Shown: piece by piece, positions 34,466-43,064 of the stretch
Position numbering within the stretch: position 1 is the stretch's first letter
How the letters are laid out: each line of letters begins with the position of its first letter
NCBI RefSeq assembly: GCF_001929375.1
Contig: NZ_MSGO01000008.1
Span: 6,436 to 70,435 of the forward strand
Source: Actinomyces oris
GTDB lineage: Bacteria > Actinomycetota > Actinomycetes > Actinomycetales > Actinomycetaceae
Direction of reading: 5' to 3'
Length of the DNA: 64,000 bases
Translations under genes and position numbers: made by a program
Notes under the pieces: generated by a model
What the model saw: the letters and a program-made list of their open reading frames with translations, nothing else
The model's database searches: none
Told to the model about the DNA's origin: nothing

Positions 34466-34488
34466 TAGTCTGAACTCCGAACAAACTA
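34466..34488. promoter_or_regulatory. Candidate ROK operator in front of the GH112 gene
   Basis: A 23-bp imperfect palindrome: TAGTCTG at 34466-34472 and CAAACTA at 34482-34488, matching at 6 of 7 positions, with GAACTCCGAAC in the centre. It lies 20-45 nt upstream of the GH112 start, between that gene and the ROK regulator gene, where an operator is expected. Confidence 0.45.
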
Positions 34489-34542
34489 CAGCATATGCCG
34501 CCCGTCTGCTACTGATGAGGCGGTTGATATGCCGGGTGGTGC

Positions 34543-35865
34543 CTAGGAGACGGGCCTGATGTCCACCAGGGTGGGGTTGTCGAGCACGGATTCCAGCGCG
34601 ACCAGGGCCGCCCCGTGTGACGAGGCCCACTGGCCCAGGTGGGAGGTCTCCAGCCTCACGGCGGCGCGCTGGTCCAGCAGTCGATCCTTCAGCACGGAGA
34701 CGGTGGGGGAGATGAACACGTCGGCGAAGGCGGCCAGGTACCCCGACAGCACGATCACCTGAGGGTTGAGGACGTCCTCCAGGATCGCCAGGGCGCGTGC
34801 CAGCGCCCGCTGGGAGGTCTCCAGCCTCCGGGTGAGCTCGGCGTCCCCGGCGTCGAAGCGCTGACGCAGGATCTCGATGCGCTCGTCCAGGGAGGTGGTC
34901 TCGTCGCGCACCGCGTCGCCCGGCGGGTAGGCCGAGGTCAGGGCCTGCAGGCCGGAGCGGGTCTCCCAGCAGCCGCGCCGCCCGCACCGGCACGCCAGGC
35001 CCTCGGGCTCCACGGGCATGTGGCCGACCTCGCCGGTCAGGCCCAGCCAGCCGCGCAGGAGGTGGCCGTCGGAGATGATGCCGGCGCCGATCCCCTCGCC
35101 GCCCGACAGGTAGAGCAGGTTGCGCACCCCGTCCTGCGCGTAGCGCTCATAGGTGGCCAGTGCGGCGAGCTTGGCGTCGTTCTCCAGCGTGATGGTGGGG
35201 ACGCTCCCGCCGGGGCCGATGCGGCGGGAGACTGCCTGGTGGACCCTGTCCGCCACGGCGACGTCGTGCCACTCCAGGGTGGAGGAGTAGCGCACGGTGC
35301 TGTTGGTGTAGTCGATGATCCCGGGCTGGGCCAGGACGATTCCCGGAACCGTCGTCCCCTGCTGCGTCAGCTGCTCCAGGGCCCGGGACAGCATGGCCGC
35401 CACGTGCTCGATCATCGTCTCGGGGTGGTGCGCGGCGTCGTCGACGAGCTCGGAGCGACGCAGGACGACCTCTCCGGTCAGGTCCGCGATGGACAGAAGC
35501 AGCGAGGCGCCACTGATCTCCAGGCCTATGCCGGCCGCTGTGCGCGGAGCCGTGCGCAGGCCCGTGCTCGGTCTGCCGACGCTGCCCGACAGGTCCGGCT
35601 CCTCCTCGATGAGCAGCCCCCGGGAGCACAGGTCGGCCACGAGGGTCGAGACCGTTGCCTTGGACAGCCCCGTCTCTCGGGCCAGGCGCGTGCGCGACAG
35701 CGCGGGACTCGTCTGGAGGTGACGCAGGATGAGTGACATGTTCGAGATGCGCACGTCGGCATGAGCCTTGGGTCTGTGCGTGCCCGGGCCTCCAAGGGTT
35801 CCCCAGAGGTCCGGACCGTCCGCCGGGATCCATCCTGCAGCCGGCACGACAGCCTCCTCCTCCAT
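34543..35865 (-). CDS. ROK-family transcriptional regulator
   Basis: A 440-residue repressor: a winged helix-turn-helix (about 45-105; LSRTRLARETGLSKATVSTL) followed by a ROK sugar-kinase-like domain. Features are VGRPSTGLRT at the domain junction, ITLENDAKLAALA, YLSGGEGIGAGIISDGHLLR, GEVGHMPVEPEGLACRCGRR with the zinc-binding CxCGxxGC motif. It likely senses a sugar or sugar phosphate from the disaccharide pathway and controls the operon that follows 98 nt downstream on the same strand. Start at MEEEAVV preceded by purine-rich DNA; an internal Met at about residue 43 is an alternative. Confidence 0.88.
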   Translation of the reverse strand: MEEEAVVPAAGWIPADGPDLWGTLGGPGTHRPKAHADVRISNMSLILRHLQTSPALSRTRLARETGLSKATVSTLVADLCSRGLLIEEEPDLSGSVGRPSTGLRTAPRTAAGIGLEISGASLLLSIADLTGEVVLRRSELVDDAAHHPETMIEHVAAMLSRALEQLTQQGTTVPGIVLAQPGIIDYTNSTVRYSSTLEWHDVAVADRVHQAVSRRIGPGGSVPTITLENDAKLAALATYERYAQDGVRNLLYLSGGEGIGAGIISDGHLLRGWLGLTGEVGHMPVEPEGLACRCGRRGCWETRSGLQALTSAYPPGDAVRDETTSLDERIEILRQRFDAGDAELTRRLETSQRALARALAILEDVLNPQVIVLSGYLAAFADVFISPTVSVLKDRLLDQRAAVRLETSHLGQWASSHGAALVALESVLDNPTLVDIRPVS

Positions 35866-36399
35866 CAGCGCCCCGGTTGGTCCCGCGGACCGCGGGCGTG
35901 CCCCTCAGCGTAGTGATTCCAGGTGAGAGGGGAGGGGTTTCGGGGGGCGCGCCATGTTCGTTCCGATGCGAGGCAGAGTATGCCGGCGAAGTAAATGTGA
36001 CTATCAACATATTCTGAGGTCCTGGGGAGCTCCGGTTGCGAGTACGGGCGTTGTTGGTTATGCGCCGCGCTCATGCGCGTGCGGTGCGGGACTGCGGGGA
36101 GTCGCGATGATCGTGGTGATTTCAAGCATTCTCGGTGCTGATGGGCGGTCATGCCTGACCGTGCGCGACAGGCGAGCCCAGGCCCGCCCTGCGGGCGTGG
36201 CGCCGGACACGCTCGTAGGCGTGTCAAGGCCTGAAGTCCCCTGAGTTTGTGGGATTCTGCGTCTACTCAAATTGACCGTTTGAACACTCCGCAGCACCAT
36301 AAAACGGGCCTGCAGCCGCCACGGGGTCCGGACGCGGCTCTCACAACTCGTCTTCCGGACCCTCGCGGCCAGGCCAGGAGCTAGATCGCGAGGAGTGCA
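35866..36399. other. Divergent intergenic region upstream of the ROK regulator and betaine transporter
   Basis: 534 nt with no credible gene. It contains AT-richer stretches near 35985-36020 and 36240-36305 that probably carry the promoters; TTGACC at 36272-36277 could be a -35 element for the transporter operon, but no good -10 at 16-18 nt is seen. A short hairpin GACACGC/GCGTGTC lies at 36206-36225. I recognise no riboswitch. Confidence 0.5.
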
Positions 36400-37677
36400 G
36401 TGAAAGTCATTGAGGCCAACCATGTCTACAAGGTCTTCGGGCGCCGACCGTCCGACGGCGTCAAGAAGCTCAAGGCCGGCAGGACGCGGGACCAGCTGAG
36501 GAGGTCAGGACAGACCGCGGCCGTCATCGACACCTCCTTCGACGTCGACAAGGGCGAGATCTTCGTGGTCATGGGCCTGTCGGGCTCCGGGAAGTCCACA
36601 CTCATCCGCATGGTCAACGGCCTGCTGCCCATCACGGCCGGCAGCATGACCCTCTACGGGGAGGACTTGGCGCACGTCTCGAAGACGAAGCTGCGCGAGC
36701 TGCGCCGCAAGCGCGTCTCCATGGTCTTCCAGAACTTCGCCCTCCTGCCGCACCGGACGGTGGGGGAGAACGCCGCCTACGGCCTGGAGATCCAGGGTGT
36801 GAGTCGCTCCGAGCGCGAGCGCCGGGCCACGGAGGCCCTGGCCCTGGTCGGCCTGGAGGGGTGGGGCGGTTACAAGCCAGGGGAGCTCTCGGGAGGAATG
36901 CGTCAGCGGGTCGGCCTGGCCCGCGCCCTGGCCGCCGAGACCGACATCCTTCTCATGGACGAGGCCTTCTCCGCGCTCGACCCGCTCATCCGCCGGGAGA
37001 TGCAGGACCAGCTCATCGACCTGCAGGGCAAGCTCGGCAAGACGATCCTGTTCATCACCCACGACCTCAACGAGGCCATGCGCCTGGGGGACCGCATCGC
37101 CATGATGCGCGACGGGCGCGTCGAGCAGGTCGGCACCGCCGAGGAGATCCTGCGAGATCCCGCCTCCGACTACGTCTCACGGTTCGTGGCCGACGTCGAC
37201 CGTACCCGGGTCCTGACGGCCGGCTCCATCGCGGAGCCCCCGTACGCGGTCCTGGGCTCGGACCGCAGCCCTCACGCCGCCCACAAGCTCCTGCGCGAGA
37301 ACCAGCCGCCGTGGCTGCTCGTCCAGAACCGCGACCGCACGCCCTTCGGCTACGTCTGGGAGGACGACGTCGCCCGGGCGGTCAAGGAGGGCTCCGACGC
37401 GCTCCCGCTGTCCACGATCCACGAGATGCCGGTCGTATCGCACTCGACCCCCGTCAACGAGCTGTTCGCCCACGCCGCGCAGCACGCGGCCCCCATCGTC
37501 GTCGTCGACGACGACGGGCGGATCTCCGGGGTCATCCCGCGCGTCACCCTGCTGGCCGCCATCAGTGAGCAGAGCAAGGAGGCCGGCGCCTCCAGTGCTT
37601 TCAGTGCCGATCCGGCCGTGGAGCAGACCGACGAGCGGGCCAGCGAGACCACCGAGGCCGAAGGAGCCGACGCCTGA
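36400..37677 (+). CDS. proV: Glycine betaine/proline ABC transporter ATPase
   Basis: A 425-residue ATPase of the ProV/OpuAA family. Walker A GLSGSGKST (about 64-72), Q-loop MVFQNFALLPHRTVGEN, signature ELSGGMRQRVGLARALA, Walker B DILLMDEAFSALDPL, switch His ILFITHDLNEAMRLGD. The N-terminal extension before Walker A and two CBS domains at the C terminus (about 270-400, with PIVVVDDDGRISGVIPR) are characteristic; CBS domains in this family gate transport by ionic strength or c-di-AMP. GTG start with GAGGAG. Overlaps proW by one base (TGATG). Operon proV-proW-proX for osmoprotectant uptake. Confidence 0.93.
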   Translation: MKVIEANHVYKVFGRRPSDGVKKLKAGRTRDQLRRSGQTAAVIDTSFDVDKGEIFVVMGLSGSGKSTLIRMVNGLLPITAGSMTLYGEDLAHVSKTKLRELRRKRVSMVFQNFALLPHRTVGENAAYGLEIQGVSRSERERRATEALALVGLEGWGGYKPGELSGGMRQRVGLARALAAETDILLMDEAFSALDPLIRREMQDQLIDLQGKLGKTILFITHDLNEAMRLGDRIAMMRDGRVEQVGTAEEILRDPASDYVSRFVADVDRTRVLTAGSIAEPPYAVLGSDRSPHAAHKLLRENQPPWLLVQNRDRTPFGYVWEDDVARAVKEGSDALPLSTIHEMPVVSHSTPVNELFAHAAQHAAPIVVVDDDGRISGVIPRVTLLAAISEQSKEAGASSAFSADPAVEQTDERASETTEAEGADA

Positions 37678-38555
37678 TGATTCCCGTACAGACTCCTCTT
37701 CCCACGATTCCTCTGGGCAAGCTGGTCGAGGTCCTCATTGAGTGGATCCAGGTTCACCTCCATGGCTTCCTCAGCGCGATCTCCCGGGCCGGGACCCTGG
37801 TCAACGACACTCTTGTGGACCTGCTCCTGGCCGTGCCCCCGTTGATCTTGGTGGTGGTCTTCGTCCTCATCGCCTGGATGGCCAAGTCGTGGCGACTGGC
37901 GCTGGGGACCGCCATCACCTTCCTCCTCATCATCTCCCTGGGGCAGTGGGTCAATGCGATGGAGACGCTGGTCCTGGTCACCCTGGCGACCCTGACCGCC
38001 CTCGTCTTCGCCATCCCCCTGGGGATCTGGGCCGCCCGCAACAAGTACGTCAGCGTCCTCATCCGCCCGGTCCTCGACCTCATGCAGACGATGCCGGCCT
38101 TCGTCTACCTCATCCCCTCGGTCCTGTTCTTCTCCATCGGGGTGGTGCCCGGGATGTTCGCCACGCTCGTCTTCTCCATGCCTCCCGGGGTGCGCATGAC
38201 CGAGCTGGGCATCAAGCAGGTGGACAAGGAGACCGTCGAGGCGGGCCGCTCCTTCGGCGCCACCGACTGGCAGATCCTGCGGGGCATCCAGCTGCCCCTG
38301 GCCGTCCCCACCATCATGGCGGGTGTCAACCAGGTCATCATGCTGGCGCTGTCGATGGCCGTCATCGCGGGCATGGTGGGTGCTGACGGCCTGGGGAAGG
38401 AGGTCGTCAAGGCGCTCGCGACCATCGACATCGCCAAGGGCACCGAGGCGGGCCTGTCCATTGTGTTCCTGGCGATCTTCCTGGACCGGGTGACTGCGGC
38501 CCTCGGGGCGCCGCGGGAGAAGGGCTCGCTGCTCTCACTCGTCAAGAAGCGGTGA
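37677..38555 (+). CDS. proW: Glycine betaine/proline ABC transporter permease
   Basis: A 292-residue permease of the ProW/OpuAB family with about six or seven helices (starting about 50, 72, 95, 140, 215 and 255). The EAA-like loop is ELGIKQVDKETVEAGRSFGA followed by TDWQILRGIQLPLAVPTIMA, and the MADGLGKEV-type motif appears as GMVGADGLGKEVVKAL. It starts on the ATG overlapping the proV stop. Confidence 0.93.
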   Translation: MIPVQTPLPTIPLGKLVEVLIEWIQVHLHGFLSAISRAGTLVNDTLVDLLLAVPPLILVVVFVLIAWMAKSWRLALGTAITFLLIISLGQWVNAMETLVLVTLATLTALVFAIPLGIWAARNKYVSVLIRPVLDLMQTMPAFVYLIPSVLFFSIGVVPGMFATLVFSMPPGVRMTELGIKQVDKETVEAGRSFGATDWQILRGIQLPLAVPTIMAGVNQVIMLALSMAVIAGMVGADGLGKEVVKALATIDIAKGTEAGLSIVFLAIFLDRVTAALGAPREKGSLLSLVKKR

Positions 38556-38621
38556 CCCATGACTCGACGACGCTTTTCCGCTCCGCCCTCACCGGCGCCG
38601 GGCACGTATCGAAGGAACGCC

Positions 38622-39497
38622 ATGCAGACCTCCCGCCGCACGTTCATCACCGCCCTCGCCTCTCTGACGGCAGCGGGTGCTCTGTCCGCCTGCGGTAGGG
38701 GTTCCGGTGGGGGCAAGCGGCTTCGCCTGGGCTTCATTCCCTCCTGGAGTGACGGCCTGTCCATGACGCATCTGGTGAAGACCCAGCTGGAGAAGGCGGG
38801 CTACCAGATCAAGCTCATGGACCTCAGCGAGGCCGGACCGCTTTACGCGGGCCTCAGCCAGGGGGCGGTTGATCTCTACCCCTCGGCGTGGCCGGACGTC
38901 ACTCACAAGGAGTACATGGACAAGTACCGCACCTATATCGAGGATCTGGGGACCTATTACGACTCGGCCAAGCTGTGCTGGTCCGTCCCGGACTACTCCT
39001 CAATGAAGTCGATCGAGGACATCACGTCCCACGCCTCGCAGATCGGCAACAAGATCATCGGTATCGAGCCGGGCGCGGGACTGACCAAGGTGTCTCAGGA
39101 GGACGTGATCCCCGCCTACGGTTTGGGGGACATGAAGTTCCTGACCTCCTCCACCACCGGGATGCTGGCCGAGCTCAAGAAGGCGGTCGATGCCAAGCAA
39201 GAGATCGTCGTGACCCTGTGGCATCCCTTCTGGGCGAACACGACCTTCAATATGCGGGACCTGGAGGATCCCAAGGGTGCGCTCGGCAAGGGGGAAGGGC
39301 TTCACTTCCTGGGGCGAGAGGGATTTGCGCAGGAGTACCCGGAGATCGCGACGTGGCTCGGCTCCATCACGATGGATGAGGCCACCTACGGCAGCCTCGA
39401 GGACCTCGTTGTCAACACCTACGGCGAGGGCCGGGAGGATGAGGCCGCCATCGCCTGGGCCAAGAAGCACCCTCAGTACGACTTCAAGAAGTCCTGA
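38622..39497 (+). CDS. proX: Glycine betaine/proline-binding lipoprotein
   Basis: A 291-residue binding protein with a twin-arginine lipoprotein signal: TSRRTFITALASLTAAGALSAC, with RR followed by hydrophobic helix and lipobox Cys at about residue 24. The OpuAC domain follows, with aromatic residues likely forming the betaine cage (YPSAWPDV, LCWSVPDY, LWHPFWAN). Start at MQTSRR (GAAGGAA upstream) rather than an ATG 63 nt earlier, whose extension would bury the signal peptide. Third gene of the osmoprotectant operon. Confidence 0.9.
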   Translation: MQTSRRTFITALASLTAAGALSACGRGSGGGKRLRLGFIPSWSDGLSMTHLVKTQLEKAGYQIKLMDLSEAGPLYAGLSQGAVDLYPSAWPDVTHKEYMDKYRTYIEDLGTYYDSAKLCWSVPDYSSMKSIEDITSHASQIGNKIIGIEPGAGLTKVSQEDVIPAYGLGDMKFLTSSTTGMLAELKKAVDAKQEIVVTLWHPFWANTTFNMRDLEDPKGALGKGEGLHFLGREGFAQEYPEIATWLGSITMDEATYGSLEDLVVNTYGEGREDEAAIAWAKKHPQYDFKKS

Positions 39498-39688
39498 CGT
39501 CGGACGGCCGTAGGGCCTGGGTGAGACCCGCCGACGGGGACATCCGCGCGGCTGGGGACTTTTTCCTCCCGGGCGGTGGCATTCGACGCCGTCGGGGACG
39601 GTAATCCGGTCCCTGCACGCGCAGGACGTTCCCGGCCGGGATCGGCTCCACCACGACTCGCAGGCCGGTTGCAGTGACCGCGGGCCTC

Positions 39689-39845
39689 TCAGTCCTCGAT
39701 GCGGTTGCCGTCCTGGTCGAAGCAAGTAGCCCTCGTCATCGATGGGGCGGAAGGTCATCCGGCCGTCGGCGATCTCCTCGGCGAAGTGCTTCCGGGTCAT
39801 CAGTCGGGTCTGGTGTCCGCGTTCCTTCATCTCCTCATAGGACAT
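39689..39845 (-). pseudogene. Short hypothetical gene, frameshifted
   Basis: The frame from ATG at 39845 gives MSYEEMKERGHQTRLMTRKH and then a section ending RPIDDEGY. After about 39722 the sensible continuation FDQDGNRIED followed by TGA (39689-39691) is in another frame. About 50 residues when joined. Family unknown. It lies in a debris region between proX and the broken DUF3800 gene. Confidence 0.4.
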
Positions 39846-40035
39846 CGAAGTCTTCCGCGGCCGATCCAGCCAGCTCACAGATGACGCGCTCTCACCCTGG
39901 CAAGGCTGTGATCGTCGCCGCAGTTGAGGCCCGTCGAGGCGGAGGGTGTCTGTCGTCTTGACGGCCGGTGGGAGAGTCGCTACCTTTATCAGAGGTAGCT
40001 AGGGATGAGACAGTTCCCCGAGCGCCGATTCGAAG

Positions 40036-40060
40036 AACCCCGCCACGGGCGGGGTTTTTT
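40036..40060 (+). terminator. Rho-independent terminator
   Basis: AACCCCGCC-ACG-GGCGGGGTT hairpin (9-bp stem) ending in a T6 run at 40055-40060, reading on the plus strand. It lies 540 nt downstream of proX and just before the DUF3800 remnant. It may end a transcript from the 39.5-40.0 kb stretch whose gene I cannot identify. Confidence 0.8.
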
Positions 40061-40080
40061 CGTGGACGAGGAGTGGCGTA

Positions 40081-41080
40081 GTGCTTTTAGCGTATATCGA
40101 TGAAACTGGAGAGCCGGGAGCTTATGTTGGACCTGATGAAGGTTATTCACAGCATCTGTCGAAGGTGCTGTGACCTGCGCAGATGCCAGTGTCGGCTAGC
40201 CCTGTGAATAAGCCTCGATCACTCGCGGTATAAAACCAGTGCCGCATTTGGCTATGCGGGATTCGTGGTCCCCGAGGCTGCGGCCAGGGATGTTGGGGGC
40301 CGCTTTCAGTGTGAAAAATTGACTCTCTTCAGTACGGAAATCGGCGACCTGGAGCATCCTGGGAGATGGGAGCGGAAGGGTGCTAGTATATTTCGTCCGA
40401 AAACATTGGAGTCGTTTCCGCAGCAGCTTCGCGTATTCAACGGGCTTGTTGGCTATCTAAGAAGAAGAGGTGGGAGGCTCTTCTATTATGCGGATGAGAA
40501 ACCTGTTGGTACTCCGAAGCAAACAAGGCTCGACCCTGCTGTCCGAGAGTCTCAGGCGATGGCTGAGACTCTCAATCGTTTGGCGCGCTATGCAGACGGG
40601 AGAGATGATCATCTTCTTGTTCTGATCGATCAGATCAACGAGAAGACTCGTATTGAACGACTTTCGAGCATGTACGGTCACATCTTCAGTCGTGCGGCTG
40701 ATCATCCCGAGATGCGTAGGATTGTGGAACCGCCCATGCATATCGATTCCAAGCTCAGTGCAAATATTCAGTTTGCGGACTGGGTTGCTGCGTGTGTGAC
40801 TCGCGCTATCGATTATCAGTTAGTGAGGACGTCCCGTCATCAGTGGGTTACTGATGGTAGGCTCTTTTCTAACCTGGGTGGAGCCTTTACCTTTGAGTCA
40901 AAACTGCATCTCCACAACCGCTCCCTGAACGACATTCACCACTCTCGCCTTTTTGATCGGAGCAGGCCGCTCCATCCTCAGCCCGAGGGGCAACTCCTAG
41001 GAAGTAGTGTTGATCCTGATATTGCGCGCAAAATGAGGGGGATTGCGGAATCTCGGCAGCGTCGACCATCTGATCGCTGA
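40081..41080 (+). pseudogene. DUF3800 protein gene split by a 79-bp miniature element
   Basis: The GTG at 40081 (preceded by GAGGAG) reads LLAYIDETGEPGAYVGPD, the typical N terminus of DUF3800 proteins (RNase H-like fold with an early Asp). It is then interrupted at 40138. After the insertion, the sequence resumes in a different frame with DHSRYKTSAAFGYAGFVVPE. It continues to the end with HPGRWERKGASIFRPKTLES, YYADEKPVGTPKQTRLD, LLVLIDQINEKTRIERLSSM and NIQFADWVAA. Removing the 79-bp element plus one copy of the 3-bp GAT target duplication restores a 305-residue protein. So the gene was intact until the insertion. Confidence 0.88.
40138..40216. mobile_element. 79-bp miniature inverted-repeat element, copy 1
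   Basis: Terminal inverted repeats: GAAGGTTATTCAC (40138-40150) and GTGAATAAGCCTC (40204-40216), 10 of 13 matching. Flanked on both sides by GAT (40135-40137 and 40217-40219), a 3-bp target duplication. Inside the DUF3800 gene. No coding capacity. A second copy lies at 52435-52513. The left end is almost the same as the ends of the IS at 49427-50305, so that IS family probably moves it. Confidence 0.9.
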
Positions 41081-41106
41081 CCTCGTCCGCCACTGAAACT
41101 CACCGG

Positions 41107-41679
41107 CTACAGCGCCGCGTGGGCCAGCGCGATGCGGCGGAGCTCGGGCAGGTGCTTGCGGGCATCGCGGAAGTCGGCGGTGACGTACTCCGGCGGGATC
41201 GGTTGGGGCTGGTGGAGGCGCTCCTGGAGGGCGTCGTATCCGAGCGAGGTGTCCCACGGTTTCTCAATGAGGGCGACGAAGGCCATGAACGGCAGCCACG
41301 TGAGAACCGTCAGCGCCGTCGTCGCCGCAGGGGCGAGGAGCCGCGCGGCCAGGAATCCTGCGACCGCGGGGCAGGTCACGGCAATGATCGTCAGCAGCAG
41401 GCCGTGAGGGTCCCTCGACCGTTTGGCCCGCATGATGAGCCGGTGGGCCGAGGCGTCGATGAGCTCGCGAATCGCCACCGCCATCAGGGAGAACAGGCAC
41501 GCCCTGCCGAATCCCAGCCCGGCGTGGGCCAGTGCGGACCAGGCCAGCACGATGATCGTCAGACCGAAGGTGCCGGGCAGTCCGAGGACCAGGCGGCCCA
41601 CGACCATCGCGGAGACGGGTGTGACGGGCCTCCAGTGATGACTTCCCGTCTCACCCTGCACTGTGCTGCCCCAGTTCAT
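41107..41679 (-). CDS. Hypothetical multi-pass membrane protein
   Basis: A 190-residue protein with four hydrophobic segments: about 26-54 (VVGRLVLGLPGTFGLTIIVL), 57-80, 95-118 (LLLTIIAVTCPAVAGFLAAR) and 125-145. The last 45 residues form a soluble tail (DTSLGYDALQERLHQPQPIP; DARKHLPELRRIALAH). I do not recognise the family. Start placed at MNWGSTV, preceded by GGGGGACG; an upstream ATG would add 12 unlikely residues. Divergent from menC. Confidence 0.65.
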   Translation of the reverse strand: MNWGSTVQGETGSHHWRPVTPVSAMVVGRLVLGLPGTFGLTIIVLAWSALAHAGLGFGRACLFSLMAVAIRELIDASAHRLIMRAKRSRDPHGLLLTIIAVTCPAVAGFLAARLLAPAATTALTVLTWLPFMAFVALIEKPWDTSLGYDALQERLHQPQPIPPEYVTADFRDARKHLPELRRIALAHAAL

Positions 41680-41884
41680 GACGTCCCCCTGATGTGATAG
41701 CGAATTCAACCGCACGAGTCATTCTACAAAGGTTCGCGGATGGCGGCCTGTGCCCGTGGCCGCAGTCGGCGTCGGGGCGGGTGGCGGCGTCGGGCAGTCT
41801 GCTGCGGACGCTGACCGAGGTGGGGCCCGCCACCCTTGTCCCGGTTTCGTCGTGTTGATTGAAGATCGTGCGTATTCTGTGCCC

Positions 41885-42979
41885 GTGAGTCCGGACCATC
41901 AGCATGCCAGCGGCGAGATCGACATCGCCTCTCTTCATGCTCAGGACTCCACCGGACTGCTGGATCGCATCGACCGCGCCGTCGTCTGGGACATCCCTCT
42001 GACGACGCCGTTTCGCGGCATCACCCGCCGCGACGGCGTCCTGCTCCACGGCCCCGGGGGCTGGGGCGAGGTCGCGCCCTTCTGGGACTACGGGTCGGAG
42101 GCCAGCGCTCCTTGGCTCGCCTCCGGGCTGTGTCAGGCCCTGGGCAACTCCCTCCTTCCCCGCTACCGGGAGACCATCTCCGTCAACGTGACCGTCCCCG
42201 AGGTCGGCGCCCAGGACGCCGCCGAGCTGGTGCGGGCCTCCGGCGCCAGGACCGCCAAGGTCAAGGTCAGCGGCAGCAGCGACAAGCGCTCGGCGGACCT
42301 GGAGAGGCTCGAGGCGGTCCGCTCGGCCCTGGGGCGTTCCGGGAAGGTTCGCATCGATGTCAACGGCGCCTGGGACCTGGACGCCGCCCGCCAGAACCTG
42401 CCCCTCATGGACCGGGCCGCCGGAGGACTGGAGTACGCCGAGCAGCCCTGCGCCACCGTCTACGACCTGGCCGACCTGCGCCGCGCCGTTGACGTGCCCA
42501 TCGCCGCCGACGAGTCGATCCGGCTGTCGGCCAACCCCCTGGAGATCGTCCACCGGCGCGCCGCCGACATCGCCATCCTCAAGGTGGCCCCGCTGGGCGG
42601 GGTGCACAGGGCCCTGGACATGGCCGAGCGCCTCGGACTGCCCGCAGTGGTCTCCTCCGCCCTGGACACCTCCGTGGGCATCATGGCCGGCGCCACCCTC
42701 GCCTTCAGCCTGCCGTCCCTCAACCACGCCTGCGGCCTGGGAACCACGCACCTGCTGACCCAGGACGTCGCCGAGCCCAGCGTTCGTCCCAGCAACGGGA
42801 CCCTGCGTCTGGACGCCTCCGCCCCCGTCTCCGAACGCCTCCTGAGTGAGGTCAAGGCGGGGCCCTACCTCACTAAGCACTGGCAGACGCGCCTGCTGCA
42901 CCTGGCCGGCGCCCTCCACGCCCGCCGCCAGCGCGAGGCCCGCGACCCGAGCCGGGCCGTGGCCGGCCTGCCGCTGTAG
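41885..42979 (+). CDS. menC: o-Succinylbenzoate synthase
   Basis: A 364-residue enolase-superfamily dehydratase that converts SHCHC to o-succinylbenzoate in menaquinone synthesis. Catalytic Lys pair in AKVKVSG, metal ligands in KVRIDVNGAWDLD, EYAEQP and IAADESI, and the second catalytic Lys in IAILKVAPLGGV. N-terminal capping domain includes IPLTTPFRGITRRDGVLLHG and GWGEVAPFWDY. GTG start at VSPDHQH gives the family length; upstream sequence in this frame is not protein-like. menD follows 85 nt downstream. Confidence 0.92.
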   Translation: MSPDHQHASGEIDIASLHAQDSTGLLDRIDRAVVWDIPLTTPFRGITRRDGVLLHGPGGWGEVAPFWDYGSEASAPWLASGLCQALGNSLLPRYRETISVNVTVPEVGAQDAAELVRASGARTAKVKVSGSSDKRSADLERLEAVRSALGRSGKVRIDVNGAWDLDAARQNLPLMDRAAGGLEYAEQPCATVYDLADLRRAVDVPIAADESIRLSANPLEIVHRRAADIAILKVAPLGGVHRALDMAERLGLPAVVSSALDTSVGIMAGATLAFSLPSLNHACGLGTTHLLTQDVAEPSVRPSNGTLRLDASAPVSERLLSEVKAGPYLTKHWQTRLLHLAGALHARRQREARDPSRAVAGLPL

Positions 42980-43064
42980 CCCCGCCCCAGCCGTGCGCAG
43001 GACTCACCGTTCTGTGACCAATCGCAGCCCAGTGCAGGCGGGGCGCTCTCGTATCCTCGCCCCT

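Noticed and set aside
33015-34559. 514-codon plus-strand open frame across GH112
   Set aside because: Shadow of the GH112 gene, which matches its family along the full length.
36206-36225. Hairpin upstream of proV as a possible riboswitch
   Set aside because: Only a 7-bp stem and no recognised conserved core; could be chance in GC-rich DNA.
39960-40060. Possible small RNA ending at the strong terminator 40036-40060
   Set aside because: No recognisable tRNA, tmRNA or SRP sequence before it; kept only as a terminator.
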